A stretch of DNA of 64,000 bases from Trebonia sp963795335 (GCA_963795335.1 CAWCHI010000006.1:541476-605475), one strand, 5' to 3'; counted from the first letter of the stretch, positions 28,519-39,335 are shown. Program-made: numbers and translations. Notes: generated by a model from the sequence alone, not told the origin.

Positions 28519-28633
28519 TGGAGTTTTCTTTCTCGATACGGATAAGGATGGCGCTTACGCTAGCGCAGGGTTTCCCTGGCAAGCGTTTGCGATTTCACCG
28601 CTGCATTCGGAGTGGCCGCGATTCGTTGCGGGG

Positions 28634-28810
28634 TTAACGGTTATAGCCGGCGCCACCAGCGTTCTCTTCGAGCCCGGCGACGAACGCGGCCAGCTGCTCC
28701 TCGGTGATCCGGCGTGACTTGCCGATCTTGATACTGCGGAGCTGCCCGGTGCGGAGCAGGTAGTAGACCTTGTCGCGCCCGACGTGGAGGAGGCCGGCGA
28801 CCTCCTGCTG
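28634..28810 (-). pseudogene. Excisionase-like HTH remnant, 5' truncated
   Basis: QQEVAGLLHVGRDKVYYLLR followed by TGQLRSIKIGKSRRITEEQL is a MerR/Xis-type helix-turn-helix of the kind encoded just before integrase genes. No start codon is present: the frame opens directly after the TAA of the PD-(D/E)XK-like gene, in the same frame. The 5' end was therefore probably lost when that gene was joined here. Confidence 0.6.
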
Positions 28811-29862
28811 TTACGGTGCCAAAGTCTTCGGGGCAGGTGTGACGAACGGCGGGTGGCGCTGTCGCATTCGTATAGCGAATGACTCATCGATGTCGTCCCG
28901 CATCTCGCCGCGGAAGTCGGCGCGGAGATCTTCAAGCGAGGGCGCTCTGCCCGCAGTTGCCGCGGCGAGCACTGCGGTCAGGGAGTCGGCAAGCAGCAAC
29001 GCCTGCCACCCGAGGTAGATCGCTACGGTGTCGACGCCCAGGGCGTCGCTCCAGTCCAAGAGCGCGTAGGCCAGCACCTGGTTGAGCCAGTAGTCCATGC
29101 TCAGGGCCGGATCGAACGCGGTCTTGACCTCGATCAGACACCGCCCGACAACGAGGTCCGCCACACCGAAGCCGCCGCTCAACTCGGGGGCGAGGATCAC
29201 CCTGCCGCGGCCAGCGCCTGCCAACTGCCGACGGCCGTGTGCCAGGTAGCCCTGCCACAGATGGACAAATCCGTCGAGAGCCGCATCGTGCTCGCTTCCG
29301 CCTTCTGGATGTTCGTTGTGATATCGGGCGATGTCTGACCGGAACAGCATCAGCGACAGGCGCCGCGCCTGCGCCGACCCGCCAATGAACCCGGACGACA
29401 CGTTCCGCATCGACGCTGCCTCGAGACACGCGGCGAGGGTAGCCCTCTGGCCCTCGTCGCACGTGATCGGCTGATGTACCCGACGCCACTCGAACAGCAG
29501 CGGGTCAGAGGTCCCGGTAACCTCAATTGGGCTCTCGTCCGAACTGAAGCCCGCCGCCTCAAGCAGATCGCCGTAATCGGCCGGCGGCAAGAACGACAGC
29601 AGGTCAAAGTAAGCCGGGGCCTCGCCCACGTCGAGGCCGATCCGCATCTCCGCCGCCAGGCCGAGCCGCAGACGGCTCTCCTCCTCGGGCAGCCACACCG
29701 CTCCCATGGAGCGGAAGCCCCACGCCGTACCCATTCCTCCGCCACCGCCGAGCGCTGCGGCAGGCGGCTGTCCAAGAACTGGCACAAGGCGCTGCCCGGG
29801 TACCGCGCCTGCCCTGCAACCGACATAGTCGGATTGTCGACCGGCTCACGCTTCGCGTCCAC
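28811..29862 (-). CDS. PD-(D/E)XK nuclease-like protein, one frameshift
   Basis: About 350 residues from MDAKREPVDNPTMSVAGQ, with a frame change near 29745 where GTAWGFRSMGAVWLPEEESR begins. SGGFGVADLVVGRCLIEVKT (about residues 225-245) fits the D...(E)xK active site of PD-(D/E)XK nucleases, and LNQVLAYALLDWSDALG resembles the following helix. The rest matches no family I can name. Found inside the tRNA-Ala element, 75 bases from a toxin/antitoxin pair and followed in frame by the excisionase remnant. A defence or element-maintenance function is possible but unproven. Confidence 0.5.
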
Positions 29863-29937
29863 TGCCCGGTCGGCACCCGAACTGCTGGCCTACCCGAACG
29901 CAGCGGGGCGCCCGCCCGGCAGCGCTGAAGGACCCCG

Positions 29938-30207
29938 TCAGGTATCCAGTCGAACGAGCTGGATGCTGATGATCTCCTGCCCCTGGTAGGGGGCCACGAC
30001 GTACCAGATCGTCACGCCGTCGGAGGGCAGGTGCAGCTCGTAGGCCCCGGGTAGCGGGTCATCCTCGGGGAAGGGGTCGGCCAGCGTCGGAACGGGTTCC
30101 TCAAGCAGATGGAAGATCACCCGCTGAACCGCCCACCTCACCGGCTGAGGCAGCGCCTCGATCTCCTGCCAGCAGTCCCCGGAGAAGCGGACCTGGCGAT
30201 CACTCAC
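29938..30207 (-). CDS. RelE/ParE-like toxin
   Basis: 89 residues from a GTG at 30207 (a 98-residue version starts further upstream). SDRQVRFSGDCWQEIEALPQ, the helical QRVIFHLLEEPVPTLADPF, and beta strands AYELHLPSDGVTIWYVVAP and EIISIQLVRLDT match the small RelE/ParE fold. Members cleave ribosome-bound mRNA or poison gyrase. Its start overlaps the antitoxin gene by 8 bases, so expression is coupled. Confidence 0.65.
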   Translation of the reverse strand: MSDRQVRFSGDCWQEIEALPQPVRWAVQRVIFHLLEEPVPTLADPFPEDDPLPGAYELHLPSDGVTIWYVVAPYQGQEIISIQLVRLDT

Positions 30208-30397
30208 TGATTCCCCAGGCCTCCGCCAGCTCACTGCGTGACAGGGTAAGTGCGCCGTCGCCCGGGCCAGGGTCCGCCTCGATCCGCGCCTTGGCCAGGT
30301 TCCGCCCGACCTCGCGCCGAAGCCGCCTCACCTCAGCCCGCAGCGCGTCGAGCTCGGCACGAGGGACCGTCACCATCTCAGACGCTTCCGCGGTCAT
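30200..30397 (-). CDS. Antitoxin of the RelE/ParE-like pair
   Basis: 65 residues. The start MTAEASEMVTVPRAELDALR leads to a charged coiled-coil-like helix (AEVRRLRREVGRNLAKARI), then TLSRSELAEAWGISE. It precedes the toxin gene with an 8-base overlap (GTGAGTGA), the classical antitoxin-first order. No known DNA-binding family is obvious; the middle helix could wrap the toxin. The 30398-30843 stretch upstream has no gene that I can support. Confidence 0.55.
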   Translation of the reverse strand: MTAEASEMVTVPRAELDALRAEVRRLRREVGRNLAKARIEADPGPGDGALTLSRSELAEAWGISE

Positions 30398-30843
30398 ACG
30401 CAGCTCCCTCCGCTCACCGTCGCCATCGAGTCTAGTTCGGTCTGGCGGGCCAGGTTCGATTACACCCAGGCCCATTGGCCGCAGGCCTGCATGGCTCCGT
30501 CGGGATCCAGGCCGGCTCAAGACGCGCCAGATCCTTATCCGACGCGCTCGCAATGTGACTGACGTCACCGGGCTCCACGCGAGCCGATGGGGAGCCATTT
30601 GGGGAGCCATCTTCGGCCGATACTGGACGACGCGAGGCGACGCCCAGCCACACAAGAGTGCCTCTGACCTGCTGCTTAGCCATGTGGAGCCACGTCGGCC
30701 GACACGGCAATTCTCGTTCGCATCGAGGGGGTCACTCAGCAAGCCCTGGCTACGACTGCCGAGGCTCCGCCCGCCCGCGCCGTGGCGGCAGGCCGTGGCC
30801 ACCGACCGGCTGCGGTACGTCCGGTAAGCGGCAGAATGGGTGC

Positions 30844-31835
30844 GTGAGTGAAGGCGCGCCGGCCAAGCGGCCCGGCCGGTTGACCCGGGCTGAACGGGAG
30901 GAGCGGAGCCGCCAGCGACGGGCGGAGGTGCTGAGGCTTCCGATGGCACCGCTGCGCCTGCACGGATACCTGGACCGGCCTGGCTATTACCCGATCGAGC
31001 CACTCGCCATCGGGGTCGGCCCTGATGACATTGCCGTGGCCGCATGGCCTCCTCCGGCGGGCGAGCACGGGGTGGTCGTCATGAGGTACGACGGCAAGGC
31101 GCCTTATTCGCAGGAACCAGGCCGCACGCAGGTCCTGCCAGCCGTGACGGTCCTCGAAGTCCAGACGTCGCTCAAGGTGACCCATGTCCAGCCCCTGCCG
31201 GGCGGGAAGGTTCTCCTCGTCAGCGCCCGCACCCGGGGCAGCGACAATGCCGAGGTGTGGGACGGCAACGGTCAGCGCGAGCACGCAGGGCTGATCGGCG
31301 ACGCCGTCGAGCACCTGCTCACCACCCCCAGCGGGGCGATCTGGGCCGGGTACTTCGACGAGGGGATCTACGGGCCCACGCCGGCAGCGCACGGCCTGGC
31401 CCGGTTCGCCCTGACCTGACCATCGACTGGGCCTACCCGCAGCGCGAGATGCCGACGATCGACGACTGCTACGCCCTGAACGTCTCAGGCGAAACCGCCG
31501 CGATATCCGCCTACACCGCGTTCCGCCTGATCACAGTGAACGGCGATCAGGCCCGCAGCCACGGGCCGCTGCCCGTACACGGCGCCTCCCGGCTCCTCGC
31601 CGCGGGTGAACGCGCTGTCCTGATCGGCGGCTACGGTCCCGAGTACGACCTGATCACGCCACTGCAGGTCACGCCCGCCGGGATCATCCAGGACGAGCCT
31701 GAAAGCCGGCTCGTCCGCCCCGACGGCCTGGAGGTACCGCCCAGCCGCGAGTTCTGCCGTGGCCCGAACCTCAGCCTCTTCCCGAGGGGGGCCGCCACCT
31801 GGTACCGGCTCAGCCTGGATGAGATTCTCTCCTGA
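30844..31835 (+). CDS. Hypothetical protein, one frameshift
   Basis: About 330 residues. GTG start, basic N-terminus (AKRPGRLTRAEREERSRQRR), then beta-rich text with recurring turns (LPGGKVLLVSARTRGSDNAEVW; TPSGAIWAGYFDEGIYGP). An indel near 31415 moves it to the frame LTIDWAYPQREMPTIDDCYA and LLAAGERAVLIGGYGPEYD, ending at 31835. The repeating xxGxxxWxGxxDEG pattern suggests a beta-propeller, but I recognise no family. It is the last gene before the right att repeat. Confidence 0.5.
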
Positions 31836-31875
31836 CGCCAGGAGCGCTGCCTCCAGGCAATGACACCTGACAACC

Positions 31876-31895
31876 AGTGACTAACCAAGTGCCTA
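31876..31895 (+). promoter_or_regulatory. Right arm-type repeat (candidate integrase binding site)
   Basis: AGTGACTAAC-CA-AGTGCCTA, a near-copy of 28009-28028, lying 103 bases inside the right att repeat. Confidence 0.5.
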
Positions 31896-31998
31896 CGAGC
31901 TCAGCGTTCCCCAGGCCAAGCGCGACCACCTCCGACAGTTGCAGGGCGCTGAGCTGCGGACACCAGACCAGGTACGACAGCCTCAGACGGTAATTCAG

Positions 31999-32045
31999 TG
32001 CATGGCATGCAGAAGGTCAGGGGGTTCGAATCCCCTTAGCTCCAC
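31999..32045 (+). repeat. attR-like direct repeat (tRNA-Ala 3' half copy)
   Basis: Copies the tRNA-Ala 3' half from the anticodon loop to the acceptor end. One extra G breaks the T-stem spacing and the 5' half is absent, so it is not a functional tRNA. Confidence 0.8.
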
Positions 32046-32109
32046 GCACTTGTAGAGTCCGGAACGGCCCTCGGGAGCCGGAACGGGAGCCAGGCCGCTT
32101 AGCGCAGCG

Positions 32110-32493
32110 CTAGGCGGTCTTCTTGTTTCCGAAGATTGTGTTCATCGCGGTTGCGCCCGTGCTGATGACCGGCTTGAGCTGGTGGCGGTAGACCTTTTGG
32201 GTGACGATCGTCGTCCGGTGCCCGACCAAGTCGGCGATCTGCTCGAGGGTCACGCCGTTGTCGCTCATGATTGAGACGAACGAGTGCCGCAGCTCTCTGG
32301 GGGTCCAGTTCTCGCCGAGGCCAGCGGCCCTACTGAGCACGACGCAGGCGTGCCGTGGATCGCCTTCCGCCCGCTCCAGGACGGTCTTGGCCTGGTCTAG
32401 GTTCATGGCCTTGCTGGGGCGCCCTCCCTTCCTGCCCTCTGGGGTGTCGACCCTGCCGGGTTCGGCTGACATTTGCAGGAGGCCTGTCGACAC
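32110..32493 (-). pseudogene. Second tyrosine integrase remnant (internally deleted)
   Basis: 127 residues. GRKGGRPSKAMNLDQAKTVL belongs to the start of the catalytic domain. It jumps to GENWTPRELRHSFVSIMSDN, LEQIADLVGHRTTIVTQKVY and RHQLKPVIST. The box II residues HxxR-type RHSF, GH and nucleophile Tyr (KVYRH) are present, but the box I Arg region between AEGDPRHACVVLSRAAG and WTPREL is deleted. It points toward the att copy at 31999-32045 from outside, so it belongs to a different element than the one ending there. Confidence 0.65.
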
Positions 32494-32820
32494 TCGCCTT
32501 GTCGGTATCCGCTTTCGGCGCCAGCTCGCGATCCTGATGCCGTCACTCTGTCCGCATTGGGAGTGAATGCATAGCTATGCCAGCGGTGGCAGCTGCCTTC
32601 GGCACTGGTCTGACCGACTAGAGCGCCGAGAGGGGCGGTGGTCAAGGGCACAGGCAACAGCGTGGATGGGGCTAAGTTAACGGCAGCCGCCTGGTGGTCA
32701 TAAAAACGCCCTCGGCGGGCTGGGGCTTCGGTGAGATAGCTGTTGCGGGAAGAATAGGCGATGCCGATAATCGTGAAGAGCGGGTGATAGTTTTCTTTGC
32801 GTGCATCCGGGGGTCTGACC

Positions 32821-35800
32821 GTGAGCATGTCGCGCGCAGGCAGGTGGATTACCAGGGCGCTCACGGCGAGCGCGCTGGCTGTGCTGATAGCGGCAGGCCA
32901 GTCTCCCGCGCCGTCGTCGGCTCAGGAGCTCGGCGGGGAAGTCATCGTCATTGACAGCATTTCCGTCGCCAGTTCGCCGGCAATCACCCTGTGCGGGATC
33001 GACGGCCAGGCCGTGCTGCCGATGACAATTGTCGCGACGTTCCTCGTGACGAGCGGCGACTTCCTGCCGACCGGCCCGTACGCTACCGGCGAGTGGTCCG
33101 GCGGCTTCGGCAGCGAGGACGATCATTACGGCACGAGCCAGGCCCACGACCTCACCCAGACGTTCCACGTGCTGCTGACCACGAGCACTGCCTTCACTGG
33201 GCCAGGCGAGTACGAGGCGGACGCGACCGTTCAGGACGTAGGCCTGGCGGGCGGCTACGCCACCGACAGTATCGAGACCATTGTCAACTCACCGCGTCTG
33301 TACCGCGCCGCATCGACGGTGAAGTGCCCGGCGGTCAAGCAGTTCAACCCCGGCCCGGCCTTTGGCAAGGCCATGCTGAAGGAGGTGCTCAAGCAAATTG
33401 TCAAGCAAGAGTGCCCGCAGTGCGCGCTAATCCAGTCCGCGTTCAACAACGTGACTAAGTACGGGACCGTCCTGCTGCACGGGCTGAAGCGGGCGGTGAC
33501 CAGCGACCCGCCGGACAACGACTACCAGCAGGTCGCCGATCCGTCTCCGCCACCGGTGCCACCTCAGCCCACCGGGCTGACTAAGGCGCAGGTGGCCGCG
33601 CTGACCTCGCTGGAGTCGCTACTCGCGGCCGGCATCGCGGACACGTCGGGTATGCAGGCCTCCGAAGATCGCATGTGGGGGGCGGGTAACGCCGGCAGCG
33701 TCTACTGGTACCAGGTCCAGGCCCAGGCGCTGGCGGCCTTTGACGCCAAGGCCAGCGCCGACCTGGCCAGCCTGCCCGCGGCCTATGCCAGGACCCAGGC
33801 CGCGTTCGCCGTCCAGGTGCCTGCCTTCGCGATCACGCCGGCCGACGTCGCGCAGTTCGTGAGCATGATGGTGAACGGGCTGCCGGCTGACCTCGCGGCC
33901 AGCCTCACGCAGCTCGGTGAGACGCCGGAGGACCTGGCCCAGATCCAGCAGGACCTCCTCGGCATCGACGAGAGCCAGCTCACCGATCCGCGGGCCGGGG
34001 CCGACCTGTTCGCCGAGCCCGCCGACTTCGCGGGCGGCGCCGCCGCCGTCGCCACCCTGGGCCGATGGGCGTCCGGGCTGCTGTCACAACAGCCGCCGGT
34101 CGTCACCGGCCTGAGCGCCGAGTCGGGTCCGGCGTCGGGCGGCACCACGCTGACGGTCCAGGGAAGCAACCTGGCGACGGTCACCGGGATCAGCTTCGGG
34201 CCCTCCACAACGACAGCGGGCCAGGGGACCGGCCTGAGCTGCGAGCCGGAGTCGTGCACGGTTACCGTGCCGCCGGGCACCGGGGCGGTTGACGTGATCG
34301 CATCAGGGCCAGGCGGCCCGTCGGCGCGCACGCCGGCCGACCGGTTTACCTACGTCGTCCCGCCGCCGCCGACCGTGACCCGCGTCTTCCCGACCGTCGG
34401 CGCGGCCAGCGGAGGCACCAGCGTCCAGGTGTCCGGTGCCGGGCTGGCTGGCGGCAGCGTGTACTTCGGTCCCACCTTGGCCTCGGACTGGTCGTGCACG
34501 GATACGTCGTGCACGGCGACGTCCCCCGGCGGCACGTCCACCATGCCGGTGGACGTGCAGGTGGTGACCGGCAGCGGGACGTCTCCGCCGGTTGCGGGCG
34601 ACCGGTTCAGCTACGTCGCCTCTCCTCCGCCGCCTGCGGTACCCGCGGTCACCAGCGTGTCGCCGAGGTCAGGCAACGCCTACGGCGGGGAACAGGTCAC
34701 GATCACCGGGTCTGGGTTCACCGGCGCCACCGACGTGTACATCGGGGACGCGGCCTACTCGGACGAAGTCCAGCCGCAGCAGTTCACCGTCGTCGACGAC
34801 TCCCACATCACGCTCACCACCGACCAGACGGGCGACTCGCCCGGAACCTCCGACGTCACCGTGACGACCAGCGCCGGGACGTCGGCCGTCTCGCCCGCTG
34901 ACCTGTTCACGTACACTGCCGGCGGCGGCCCGCGGATCACGTCGGTGTCCCCGCGAACGGGCCCGACCACGGGCGGCACGCCGGTCACGGTCACCGGCGT
35001 CAACCTCAACGACGCGACCCTCAGCTTCGGCCAGCTGCCGACGACCGACGCTGTATGCGGGCCGACCCGCTGCAGTGTGACCAGCCCGCCTGCAGTGACC
35101 GGCAAGGTCAGCGTGCAGGCGGCACAGGTGGACGGCACCACCTCGCCGCTCAGCGCCGCCGACGCCTTCACCTACACGCGGGCCCCGGCCCCAGTCATCA
35201 CGAGCATCCAACCCGCGGCAAGCAGCACGGCGGGCGGCCACCTGGTGACGATACTCGGCCGCGACCTCGGCGGCGGGACGGTGACGATCGCCGGGCAGCC
35301 CGCGCAGGACACCGGGAACCCGACCGCCACCTGCGGCCCGACGTCATGCACGGTCGACGCACCGCGAGTGGCGAAAGCCGGCCAGGCCGCGGTCGTGGTC
35401 ACCCGGCCGGACGGCGCGGCCTCGCGGCCCGCCGCCCTCACCTACGTCCTTCCCGGCGCCCCGGTGGTCACCGCGCTAGTCCCCAGCTCCGGCTGGCTGT
35501 CCAGCTCGACCTCGGTGATCATCTTCGGGGAGAACCTGGCCGACACTACCAGCATCAGCTTCGGCGGAACCGCGCTCGACCCGGACAACATCGAGCAGTG
35601 CACGCAGGACGAGTGCGCGGTGAGCGTCCCGGACGGGACGCGAGCCGGCCCGGCCGGCGTCACGGTCAGGACCCCGTTCGGGACGAATGCCCCCACCCCG
35701 GCCAGCCGGTTCACCTTCCTGCAGCCGACCGTCACCGCGGTGTCACCCCGCAGCGGCCTGGCGACCGGCGGGACCACGGTGACGGTCACCGGCACCAACC

Positions 35801-38515
35801 TCGCCAACGCCACGGTCTACTTCAACTTCCCCGGCATCGGCGGTGAGAGTGCCTCCGGGTGGCAGTGCACTGATACCACGTGCACCGGCCCGTCGCCTGA
35901 GGCCAGCTCCCCCGGCCCGGTGGACGTCTACGCGAGCACCGGGGACGGCCTGTCGCCGACGACATCACCGTTCACCGCAGCCGACAAATTCACCTACCTG
36001 ACTACCCCCGCGCCCGTCATCAGCAGCGTGTCCCCCGACTCCGGCCCCGACATCGGCGGCGACCTGGTCACCGTGACCGGCGACTACCTGACGGACGGCA
36101 CGCTGCGATTTGGCGGGTCAGGCGTCACCACCTCCTGTACTCAGACGAGGTGCACGGGCCTGTCCGCGGGCTCATCCGAGGATGGGCCCGCCGACGTGAC
36201 GGTGCAGACCCCGGCCGGCGTCTCGGCGAAGACGACGGCGGACATGTTCACGTACCGGAAGCCGGGGGTGCCGTCGATCACCGGCATCTCGCCGCCCTCC
36301 GGCCGGCCGGCGGCGGCACCCGGGTGGTGATCACCGGCACCAACCTGACCAGCGGCGACGTCGAATTCGGCGGCATCCCGGGCACTGACGTGACCTGCAC
36401 CTCCGATACGAGCTGCAGTGCGGTCGCGCCGGCCGGTGCGACAGGCTCGGTGGACGTGACGGTGCACGCGTTCGCCGGCGTATCGCCGGCCACCCCCGCC
36501 GGCGCGTTCACCTACCTCAAGCCGCCGCCGCCCGCGGTCAGCGCGATCTCGCCCGCCACGGGGCCGCAGACGGGCGGCACGGCGGTCACCGTGACCGGAA
36601 CCAACCTGCTCGCCGGGACGGTCAGCTTCGGCTCGGCCACCGCGATCGACTCGTCCTGCACGCAGACGACCTGCACGGCCACGCAGCCGCCGGGCTCGCC
36701 CGGCTCAGCCGGCGTGACCGTGCAGACCGCGGGCGGCACCTCCGCCACCTCCGCCGCCAGCTCCTTCAGCGTCTCGGCGATCCAGGTCAGCGAGGTACCC
36801 GTACCCGGCTTGGCGTCGGGCGAGGAGGCCGGCGGCGGGCATGTCTACGCCGCGCGCGACGGCACGATCTGGTTTACCCTGCCAACGCAGGACGAGGTAG
36901 GCCACATCGCCGCCGACGGTACGGTCACCACCTACCCGGCGCCGGACGCCTCCGCGCTGCCGGTCGGGATCACCCAGACCGCGGACGGGACCGTCTGGTA
37001 CACCGAGGAGAACGCCGAGAAGCTCGTGTCGATCGCGCCCGACGGGAAGCAGACCGTGCACGACCTGCCCGGCCACGCCGACGACGTACGCGACATCACC
37101 GTCGGTCCCGACGGACGGCTGTGGATGCCCCTGGCCCAGGACGCCGCGGTCATCGCGATGACCACCAGCGGCGCGGCGACGATCTACCGGCTGCCCGACG
37201 TGGCCAGCTACCCGCTCAACATCGTCGCCGGGCCAGACGGCAGGCTCTGGTTCACCGAGCCGTATGCCGACGCCATCGGCGCCATCACCACCAGCGGCCA
37301 GCTGACCGAGTACCCGCTGCCCGAGCAGGGCCTGGAGCCGTGGGGAATCTGCGTCGGGCCGGACGGGCGGCTCTGGTTCACCGAAGCCGGCCGCGACAAC
37401 CTCGGCGCGATCACCACCGGCGGGGCCGTCACCAAGTACCCGCTGTCACCGGCCGGGACGACGACCGGCATCACCTCCGGCCCCGACGGCAGGCTGTGGT
37501 TCACGGTCGCCGGGAGGGACGAGCTAGGCGCGCTCGACCCGGTCACCGGCACGCAGGCCGAGTACTCACTCGAGCCCCACGAGACCCTCGTTCAGCCGAA
37601 CTACCTGACGATGAGCTCGGACGGGACGCTCTGGGCGAGCGAGTTCGACGGCGGCCAGATGATCCGCCTGACCGGGGCGACGGCGGGGGTGGCGCCGTCG
37701 GTTCACGGCGTCTGGCCGGACTACGGGCCGCCAGCGGGCGGGACGCCGGTGACAGTGAGCGGCGCTAACCTGTCCGGCGCGACCGCGGTCATGTTCGGAT
37801 CGAGACCCGCCACGTCGGTGACCGACGAGGACGCCGGGCACGTGCTGGCGGTTGCGCCTGCTGGTGCCAGCGCAGTCACGGTCACCGTGGTGACCACGCA
37901 CGGGACGACCACAGCGACCCCAGCCGGGGTCTACCACTACGGCACGCCGCCAGTGGCGGCACCGGTTATTACCGCGGTAGGCCCCGCCACCGGGGTGACC
38001 AGCGGCGGCGGGAAAGTGCTGCTTACCGGCAGCGGCCTGGCCGGCGCCGCCGTCCGCTTCGGCACCCGGCTGGCGCTGAGCTCCTCCTGCACCGCCGGCT
38101 CCTGCACCGTCACCGCACCGCCGGGCACCGGGCAGGTCAACGTCATCGCCACCACCGCGGCCGGCCCGAGCGCGACGTCACCGGCTGACGTTTTCACCTA
38201 CCTGACACCAGCGCCGCCCCTGCCGACGGTCACCCGGGTGAGCCCGGCCAGCGGGCCATCGTCCGGCGGCACCAAGGTCACGGTGACTGGGACGCACCTG
38301 GCCGGAGGCATCGTCTCCTTCGGCCTCACCGGCGTTCCCGCAAGCTGCACCGCCACCAGCTGCACCGCGGTCGCACCACCAGGCGGCCCCGGCATCATTA
38401 GCCTGCAGGTCATCACCGCGGGCGGCATCAGCGCGGTGACCTCGGCCGACCGCTACACCTACCTCGGCCCACGGTTATCCGCAGGCTCAGCAACTCTCGG
38501 GCCGACCGCTCATGA
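32821..38515 (+). CDS. Giant secreted IPT/TIG-repeat protein with Vgb-like propeller, one frameshift
   Basis: About 1,900 residues. GTG 32821 or ATG 32827 starts a signal peptide (TRALTASALAVLIAAGQSP...SSA). A unique region of about 400 residues follows, then ten IPT/TIG domains of about 80-90 residues (from residue 426), each opening like VTSVSPRSG...GGT.VTVTG. A streptogramin-lyase/NHL-like propeller follows (36780-37690: repeated GPDGRLWFTE), then three more TIG domains. The frame changes near 36320 inside TIG 9. Most TIG domains carry a Cys-x4-Cys pair (CTDTSC, CGPTRC, CTQTTC). Probably an extracellular adhesion or surface protein. The frame stays open antisense into the hydratase; I place the end at a TGA in another frame just after TIG 13, so the C-terminus is uncertain. 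Confidence 0.7.
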
Positions 38516-38639
38516 GCGACGAAGGCTCCGTCTGGGCGGGATCCGGCGGGGTGTAAGTGGTGGCGGCTCCGTGCTGCAGCCAGGCGAGCAGGTCGGTGCG
38601 GGCGGTGTCCGCCAGGCCCGGCCCGGATCGGCCTGGCGG

Positions 38640-39335
38640 TTAGGGGCCAACCGAGACGGATACCGAGGCGCCGCCGATGAGCGCGACCTCAAGCCGCGCT
38701 GCGCCCGGAAGGGCGATCGCGGGGACCACCGACCCGGTGATGATCACGTCACCTGCGGTCATCGCGCAGCCGGCCAGCCCGACCTGGTCGGCAAGCCGCG
38801 CGACGGTCTCACCAACCGGGCCGAGTTCAGCTGCGGGGTCGATGCCGGCTCCGCGGGACGCGCCATCGACGGTGATCGACAAGCGCACCGTGTCCACCGG
38901 CACAAGCTTGGCCGACGCGAACGAACCGATCGCATAGGCGCGGTGAAAAACGTCAGCGGCGAGGACCGCGGCAAGGTCGGCGAGCGAGCCGGGATCGACG
39001 AGCTCGATCGCGGGCGCAACGGCATCGATCGCCGCCAGCGCGTCAGCCGCGGTCGCGCCCGCCTCCAGGCTGGCGCCCAGCCGGACCGCCAGCTCCGCCT
39101 CGAACGTCGGCTGCCGCCACCCGCTGACGGACACCGAGCCGCCATCGGCGACTGCGGTCTCGTCGGTGAGGAACCCGGCTACCGGCGCCGCGAGCTTAAG
39201 CAGTCTCCTGGCCTGCGGGGCGCCGAGCCCCGCCTTGAAGCCCACCAAGCGGGCTCCCCGCGCCCGCAGCACCCCGAGTAGTTCTCCCTGACGGCGCATG
39301 CCCTCAACGATCCGCGGATCCTCCACATTACTCAT
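38640..39335 (-). CDS. 2-keto-4-pentenoate hydratase-like (MhpD/FAH superfamily)
   Basis: 231 residues, intact. RLVGFKAGLGAP near residue 30 resembles the Gly-rich start of MhpD. QPTFEAELAVRLGASL (about 75-90) carries the E-x-E metal-binding pair of the fumarylacetoacetase fold. IELVD (about 113) supplies another acidic ligand. Such enzymes hydrate 2-hydroxypentadienoates or decarboxylate 4-oxalocrotonate in aromatic meta-cleavage pathways. No other pathway gene is adjacent, so the substrate is open. Confidence 0.72.
   Translation of the reverse strand: MSNVEDPRIVEGMRRQGELLGVLRARGARLVGFKAGLGAPQARRLLKLAAPVAGFLTDETAVADGGSVSVSGWRQPTFEAELAVRLGASLEAGATAADALAAIDAVAPAIELVDPGSLADLAAVLAADVFHRAYAIGSFASAKLVPVDTVRLSITVDGASRGAGIDPAAELGPVGETVARLADQVGLAGCAMTAGDVIITGSVVPAIALPGAARLEVALIGGASVSVSVGP

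Larger units (their letters stand above)
27933..32045. mobile_element. Decayed integrated element at tRNA-Ala
   Basis: Bounded by tRNA 3'-half direct repeats (27933-27978 and 31999-32045, one inserted G apart). Inside, near each end, is a related 20-base element: AGTGACTAAC-AT-AGTGACTA at 28009-28028 and AGTGACTAAC-CA-AGTGCCTA at 31876-31895, as expected of integrase arm sites. Contents are integrase pieces, an HTH excisionase-like remnant, a HicB-like fragment, a PD-(D/E)XK-like gene, a toxin/antitoxin pair and one unknown gene. There are no replication or transfer genes, so it is not self-mobile. Confidence 0.7.

Noticed and set aside
30430..30840. Possible coding sequence in the gap upstream of the antitoxin
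   Set aside because: Several short open frames, none with conserved text, ribosome site or consistent composition.
38490..38640. Minus-strand fragment ARTDLLAWLQHGAATTYTPP after the hydratase gene
   Set aside because: Gene-like composition but no start and no family; could be a remnant that truncates the TIG gene, but I cannot support it.
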